Shown piece by piece: positions 60,124 to 64,000 of a DNA stretch of 64,000 bases. Origin of the DNA: Nocardia nova NBRC 15556 (lineage in GTDB: Bacteria > Actinomycetota > Actinomycetes > Mycobacteriales > Mycobacteriaceae); NCBI RefSeq assembly GCF_001613005.1, contig NZ_BDBN01000041.1, positions 16,927 through 80,926 on the forward strand, given 5' to 3'. Made by a program: the position numbers and the translations under genes. The notes below the pieces were generated by a model. The model did no database searches, was not told the origin of the DNA, and worked only from the letters and a program-made list of their open reading frames with translations. Position 1 is the first letter of the stretch. Every line of letters begins with the position of its first letter.

Positions 60124-60603
60124 ATGACAGCACCGGCAGTGAAATGTCTTGTCTGGGAACTGGACAACACCATGTGGGACGGTGTGGTCTGCGATTCGAC
60201 CAGTGGTGCACTGCGCCCGGACGCGGTGCGGGCGCTGCATACGCTGACCGGCCGGGGCGTGATGCACGCCGTGGCCAGCCGCGGCGAATGGTCCTGGACG
60301 ACCGACAAATTGGAGCGTCACGGCCTGCACGGGCTGTTCGCCGCCGTCGAGGTCGGGTGGGGTCGTAAATCGGCGGCGATCACGCGGATCGCGGCACAGT
60401 TGCGGATCGAACTCGACGCGATCGGCTACATCGACGCCGAGGCCATGGAACGCAGCGAGGTCGCCCACGCGCTACCGCAGGTGCGCTGCTATGCCGGACG
60501 TCACGTCGATGTGCTCACCGCGCTGCAGGAATTCCGGGCGCCGCTGACCTCGGCGCCGCCGCCGACCTCGCCGATGGGCTTCGCCCACATCTCCGCGAAC
60601 TGA
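60124..60603 (+). CDS. HAD-IIIC (FkbH-like) domain protein with altered nucleophile
   Basis: 159 residues from ATG at 60124 after GTAGGGGCGAG. KCLVWELDNTMWDGV matches the FkbH/HAD-IIIC opening (CVVWDLDNTLWDGV), but the nucleophile Asp is replaced by Glu12; the second Asp (Asp14) remains. AVASRGEWSWTTDKLERHGLHGLFAAVEVGWGRKSAAITRIA gives the Thr/Ser and Lys motifs, and IDAIGYIDAEAMERSEV replaces the terminal acidic pair (DDxxxN/E). It may be a weak phosphatase or a binding protein. Located just after the double TerD gene. Confidence 0.82.
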   Translation: MTAPAVKCLVWELDNTMWDGVVCDSTSGALRPDAVRALHTLTGRGVMHAVASRGEWSWTTDKLERHGLHGLFAAVEVGWGRKSAAITRIAAQLRIELDAIGYIDAEAMERSEVAHALPQVRCYAGRHVDVLTALQEFRAPLTSAPPPTSPMGFAHISAN

Positions 60604-60604
60604 A

Positions 60605-60640
60605 CCGGCCGCCGCGGCGAGAGATCGCCACGGCGGCCGG
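60605..60640. terminator. Terminator between HAD-like gene and choD
   Basis: 16-bp stem CCGGCCGCCGCGGCGA / TCGCCACGGCGGCCGG with one mismatch and a GAGA loop, starting at the stop codon of the HAD-like gene and 18 bp from the convergent choD stop. Confidence 0.8.
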
Positions 60641-60658
60641 ATCGCGGGTGCGGATGAA

Positions 60659-62374
60659 TCAGGCGCTGTCGCGCTTGATTTCGACGATCGGCAGCACCAG
60701 CGCCGCCGGCGCCGAGGCCGGAACCACCGGCTGCCGCGGCGCGACCGGGGAAATGCGCTGGTAGGGGCTGTCCTGCGGCGGGCGGGTGTCCTGTTCGCCC
60801 TTGTTCGGCCACAGTGCGGCCGCCCGTTCGGCCTGCGCGGTGATCGTCAGCGACGGGTTCACACCGAGGTTCGCCGACACCGCCGCGCCGTCGACCACAC
60901 TCAGCGTCGGATAGCCGTAGACGCGGTGGTAGGGGTCGATGACACCGTGATCGGCGTCGGCGCCGATCACCGCGCCGCCCAGGAAGTGGGCGGTCAGCGG
61001 GATGTTGAACACCTCGCCCCAGGTGCCGCCCGCGGTGCCGCCGATCTTCTCCGCCACGCGGCGGGTCACATCGTTGCCGGCCGGGATCCAGGTCGGATTC
61101 GGTTCGCCGTGGCCCTGTTTGGAGGTCAGCTTGCGGCCGAACACACCGCGCTTGGTGTAGGTGGTGATGGAGTTGTCCAGATGCTGCATCACCAGCGAGA
61201 TGACCGTGCGCTCGCTCCAGTTGCGCACGCTGAGCATCCGCAGCAGGGTCAGCGGATGGCGCAGCACTTCCAGCAGGAACCGCAGCCAGCGCGGGATCCG
61301 GCCGCCGCCGTCGACCATCAGCGTCTGCAGCAGCCCCATCGAATTGGATCCCTTGCCGTAGCGGACCGGTTCGATGTGGGTGTCGGGGGTGGGGTGGATG
61401 GAGGAGGTGATGGCCACACCGCGGGTGAAGTCGCGCTCGGGGTCCACCGTCGGGGTCGCCGCGCCCAGAATGGATTCGGAGTTGGTGCGGGTCAGCTCGC
61501 CCAGCCGCGGCGACAGCTGCGGCAGAATTCCCTTGTCGCGCATGTCGAACAGCAGCTTCTGGGTGCCGCGGGTGCCGGCGGCCAGGACGACGTGTCCGGC
61601 CGTGTAGGAGGCCGGTGATCTGCGGATCTTCGCGCCGGTGCGGCGGGTGTCCACCTGCCAGCTGCCGTCGGGCAGCGGCCGCACCGCGGTGACCGTGGTC
61701 AGCGGCAGCACCTGCGCACCGGCCTGCTCGGCCAGATACAGGTAGTTCTTCACCAGCGTGTTCTTGGCCCCGTGGCGGCAGCCGGTCATACATTCGCCGC
61801 ATTCCAGGCAGCCGGTGCGCTGCGGGCCGACACCGCCGAAATACGGGTCGGCCACGGTTCTTCCGGGCTCGCCGAAGAACACGCCCACCGGGGTCTGCAC
61901 GAAGGTGTCACCGACGCCCATGTCGTCGGCGACCTGCTTGAACACCTCGTCGGCGGGGGTGATGTGCGGATTGCGCACCACGCCCAGCATCTTGGTGGCC
62001 TGCTCGTAGTAGGGCGTCAGTTCGGCGCGCCAATCGGTGATGTCGCGCCACTGGTTGTCCTGGAAGAACGGTTCCGGCGGCACATAGAGGGTGTTGGCGT
62101 AGTTGAGCGAGCCGCCACCGACGCCCGCGCCGCCGAGGATCAGCACATCGCGCAGCAGGTGGATGCGCTGGATGCCGTAGCAGCCCAGGGCGGGAGCCCA
62201 CAGGAATTTGCGGAGGTCCCAGCTGGTTTCGGGCAGTTCGTCGTCGGCGAAGCGGCGACCGGCCTCGAGAATGCCGACCCGGTAACCCTTCTCGACCAGA
62301 CGCAGCGCGGTGACGCTGCCGCCGAATCCGGAGCCGACGATCAGGACGTCGAAATCGGTGTCGCGCGCGGTCAT
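60659..62374 (-). CDS. choD: GMC oxidoreductase, cholesterol-oxidase-like (ChoD type)
   Basis: 571 residues from ATG at 62374 after AGGAGCG. FAD motif VLIVGSGFGGSVTALRLVEKGYRVGILEAG, GCYGIQRIHLLRDVLILGGAGVGGGSLNYANTLY, a Cys-rich GCLECGECMTGCRHGAKNTLVKNY segment, and C-terminal VVDGAAVSANLGVNPSLTITAQAERAA with the GMC Asn. This is the M. tuberculosis ChoD (Rv3409c) branch, named cholesterol oxidase; its true substrate is debated. It is soluble with no signal peptide, and divergent from a TetR gene. Confidence 0.88.
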   Translation of the reverse strand: MTARDTDFDVLIVGSGFGGSVTALRLVEKGYRVGILEAGRRFADDELPETSWDLRKFLWAPALGCYGIQRIHLLRDVLILGGAGVGGGSLNYANTLYVPPEPFFQDNQWRDITDWRAELTPYYEQATKMLGVVRNPHITPADEVFKQVADDMGVGDTFVQTPVGVFFGEPGRTVADPYFGGVGPQRTGCLECGECMTGCRHGAKNTLVKNYLYLAEQAGAQVLPLTTVTAVRPLPDGSWQVDTRRTGAKIRRSPASYTAGHVVLAAGTRGTQKLLFDMRDKGILPQLSPRLGELTRTNSESILGAATPTVDPERDFTRGVAITSSIHPTPDTHIEPVRYGKGSNSMGLLQTLMVDGGGRIPRWLRFLLEVLRHPLTLLRMLSVRNWSERTVISLVMQHLDNSITTYTKRGVFGRKLTSKQGHGEPNPTWIPAGNDVTRRVAEKIGGTAGGTWGEVFNIPLTAHFLGGAVIGADADHGVIDPYHRVYGYPTLSVVDGAAVSANLGVNPSLTITAQAERAAALWPNKGEQDTRPPQDSPYQRISPVAPRQPVVPASAPAALVLPIVEIKRDSA

Positions 62375-62824
62375 GGCCGCTCCTGCCGGGTGCGGGCAAC
62401 CCGCAACCGGTCGGCCCCGTGAACGGGCTGCGCATGGTGTCTCATCGGGCCTCCGTGAGTGTGTGTCGCCGGTGACGAATATCAACGCTACTACCGAGTA
62501 GTTTAGGTGTGTCCCTCGGTATCCCTAAACAATGTCGCGCCTGCTCATGGCGCAGATCGAGGGAAAATCGGCGCGTGACCGCAGGGCCGGCGCGGCAGGT
62601 CCGGCCGAGTTGCGGTGCGGGTCGGCGGCGACGGCGGGGCGAGCGGCGATCTCGAATCGATCAGGTGTCGATCTCCTCGCTTTTGTTCGCCGGTCGGTGG
62701 CCGGGCACGCTCATTACCGGCGGGTAACAGTAATCTGCGTCACGATTTGTGACAAGTACGACTCGCACCGCCAGATCGCCGATCACTCTGGTAAGCACCG
62801 CTCTCTGTATGGCAGGGTGGGGGT
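62375..62824. promoter_or_regulatory. Divergent regulatory region choD / TetR
   Basis: 450 bp. Palindrome ACTAC-CGA-GTAGT at 62489-62501 overlaps an inverted repeat GTTTAGG (62500-62506) / CCTAAAC (62523-62529). A segment near 62720-62800 is A/T-rich with a gggtggggg ribosome site before the TetR ATG. These are good candidates for the TetR operator and two divergent promoters. No KstR-type motif was seen. Confidence 0.55.
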
Positions 62825-63532
62825 ATGAGCACTCCCCGATCCCGCGCCCGCGCCCGCACGATGGACGAGATCGTGCGCATCGGCCGTGACCATCTGGCGG
62901 TACACGGCGCCGCGGCGCTGTCGCTGCGCGCTGTCGCCCGCGACCTCGGCGTGGTCTCCTCGGCGGTGTACCGCTACGTGCGCAGCCGCGACGAACTGCT
63001 GACCATGCTCGTCGTCGACGGCTACACCGAACTGGCCGACGCCGTCGACGCCGCCCTGGCCGGCGCACCCGCCGACGGCGCCGCCCGGCTGCGGGTGCTG
63101 GCCCACGCCGTGCGCGACTGGGCGCTGGCCGAACCGGCCCGCTACGGCCTGCTGTTCGGGACCCCCGTCCCCGGCTACGACGCACCCGCCCAGGAGACGA
63201 CCGCCCCCGGCACCCGGGTGATCGGATCACTGCTCGCCATCGTCGAAAACGCCTGTCGCGCAGGAGAGCTCACGACGCCGGACCCCCTCTCGGCGACCCC
63301 GGCCGAACTGGCCGCCGACATCGAGCGCATCCGGGCCGAATTCGGGCTGGAGCTGCCGGACTGGGCGATGGTGCGCACGCTGACGGTGTGGACCGGCCTG
63401 TTCGGCGCGGTGAGCTTCGACGTGTTCGACATGTACGGCGCGCAGACCTTCACCGACCGCACCCAGGTTTTCGACGTCCACCTGGACAATCTGTGCGCGA
63501 TCCTCGGATTCCGCGCTGCCCCAGCGGACTAG
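62825..63532 (+). CDS. TetR family regulator (WHG-type C-terminus)
   Basis: 235 residues, ATG after GGGTGGGGG. HTH: LSLRAVARDLGVVSSAVYRYVRSRDELLTMLVVDGY. The C-terminal domain contains VRDWALAEPARYGLLFGTPVPGY, the WHG-domain signature. It probably regulates itself and the divergent choD through the palindromes in the gap. Confidence 0.9.
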   Translation: MSTPRSRARARTMDEIVRIGRDHLAVHGAAALSLRAVARDLGVVSSAVYRYVRSRDELLTMLVVDGYTELADAVDAALAGAPADGAARLRVLAHAVRDWALAEPARYGLLFGTPVPGYDAPAQETTAPGTRVIGSLLAIVENACRAGELTTPDPLSATPAELAADIERIRAEFGLELPDWAMVRTLTVWTGLFGAVSFDVFDMYGAQTFTDRTQVFDVHLDNLCAILGFRAAPAD

Positions 63533-63640
63533 CCTGCGCGGCGGGTATGCATTCGTGACTGCCATCGTGCAGGATGTCACAACCCGATAAAGCTCATTCT
63601 CAGCTTTCCCATATCCGGGAATGAAAGACTGAACGGCGAA

Positions 63641-64000
63641 ATGAACGACGAAACCGAACCGATCCCGGTGGTGGATCCCCGCGGCGGCAGCGGCCGATCG
63701 CGGCACGCGCGACCCGACGACGAGTCGCCGCAAGATCGGTCCGGTCGACATAGCCCCCGCACGGTCCGGGCGGCCACCCCGCCCTGGAGTCGCGGCATGG
63801 CCGCACCCGCCGACCAGCGCGACAGCGAACGCACCCGCCGAGCAGCCCCGCCGCCACATCGTCCGGGACGACGGGAACAACCCGACGCCGCCGCCGAACC
63901 GAGCCCCCGGCGTCGTCCCGCACCCGCGCAGGCCCTCGCACCCGAACGCGGCGACACCGAACCGCGGCGCCGAGCCACCCGCGCCGCACCGACCGCTGCC
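63641..64000 (+). CDS. Start of a disordered Arg/Pro-rich protein (3'-truncated)
   Basis: From ATG at 63641 the frame is open to the window end (120 codons, no stop). It starts MNDETEPIPVVDPRGGSGRS and stays hydrophilic, rich in Arg, Pro, Ala and acidic residues, without helices or membrane segments. Such N-termini are common on actinobacterial membrane proteins, for example LCP-family cell-wall transferases, but the functional part lies outside. The opposite-strand frames here are shadows. Confidence 0.6.
   Translation, partial: MNDETEPIPVVDPRGGSGRSRHARPDDESPQDRSGRHSPRTVRAATPPWSRGMAAPADQRDSERTRRAAPPPHRPGRREQPDAAAEPSPRRRPAPAQALAPERGDTEPRRRATRAAPTAA

Noticed and set aside
62375..62824. KstR or KstR2 cholesterol-regulon box near choD
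   Set aside because: Neither the TnnAACnnGTTnnA nor the AnCAAGnnCTTGnT pattern is present; the palindromes found have different cores.
62532..62828. 98-codon + strand frame whose stop overlaps the TetR start (ATGA)
   Set aside because: No ribosome site, no recognisable domain, uneven codon use and an implausible Cys/His/Lys-rich tail. It lies across operator-like palindromes, so the overlap is probably chance.
1..64000. CRISPR arrays, tRNA, rRNA and intact insertion sequences
   Set aside because: No regular spaced repeats, no tRNA-like cloverleaf and no transposase were seen; the only mobile-element trace is the dead integrase near 51 kb.

Overview
This is 64 kb of high-GC actinobacterial DNA, almost certainly from Nocardia or a close mycolic-acid-containing relative. 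The grounds are dense coding with many GTG starts and ATGA/GTGA junctions, a DUF3097-NfeD-SPFH ... TVP38-mutA-mutB-meaB block that matches (from memory) the Mycobacterium tuberculosis Rv1486c-Rv1488 and Rv1491c-Rv1496 neighbourhood, a LigC/Prim-PolC pair (as Rv3731/Rv3730c), a ChoD-type GMC oxidoreductase, a short Rpf-like secreted protein, an EspR-like regulator and a DUF2599 lipoprotein. No rRNA, tRNA, CRISPR array, intact prophage or intact IS was seen.

Layout. 1-6.4 kb: a DapB-like dehydrogenase cut by the window edge, coupled to an epimerase; then leftward genes for a thioesterase-like protein, a secreted GH27 galactosidase coupled to a Tat/lipobox dienelactone hydrolase, and DUF3097. 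6.6-8.3 kb: NfeD-SPFH membrane pair closed by a perfect 17-bp hairpin. 8.3-19.9 kb looks like an accessory insertion in the conserved block: a coupled three-gene operon (sugar-type binding lipoprotein, a single protein carrying two permease domains, a membrane TPR-like protein, no ATPase), an Rpf-like gene with a long structured leader region, and a leftward organosulfur operon (binding protein, ATPase, permease, flavin monooxygenase) preceded by a Cys-containing leader peptide, then a divergent MarR/TetR pair. 19.9-26.1 kb: TVP38, then methylmalonyl-CoA mutase subunits and MeaB. 26.1-36.7 kb: amidohydrolase/nucleoside hydrolase pair, EspR-like regulator, FAD monooxygenase/TetR pair around a large palindromic operator, an atypical zinc-ribbon SDR and a hydrolase without a nucleophile, and an acyl-CoA dehydrogenase between TetR genes. 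36.7-40.8 kb: Prim-PolC-LigC, a cold-shock protein, a flotillin-like SPFH protein with its own small OB-fold partner. 40.8-47.3 kb: two 14-TM exporters, a two-gene operon of unknown function, TetR genes and a DHFR-like protein. 47.4-50.8 kb: a CPA1 antiporter with a C-terminal UBP-type zinc finger, divergent from an FtsW/RodA paralogue. 50.8-52.5 kb is a scar: an internally deleted tyrosine integrase, a dehydrogenase tail, an inverted repeat and an orphan operator.

The most interesting locus is 52566-58070: four overlapping leftward genes encoding a SufS-like cysteine desulfurase, an unknown protein ending in a CxxC heavy-metal-associated domain, a fold-type III PLP decarboxylase-like enzyme and a cysteine-synthase-like enzyme fused to a rhodanese. 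Strict translational coupling and three separate sulfur-handling activities suggest a dedicated sulfur-transfer pathway to a small product that I cannot identify. The window ends with a DUF2599 lipoprotein, a double TerD protein next to an unusual HAD-like protein, ChoD, a TetR regulator and the start of a disordered, Arg/Pro-rich protein that runs off the edge.
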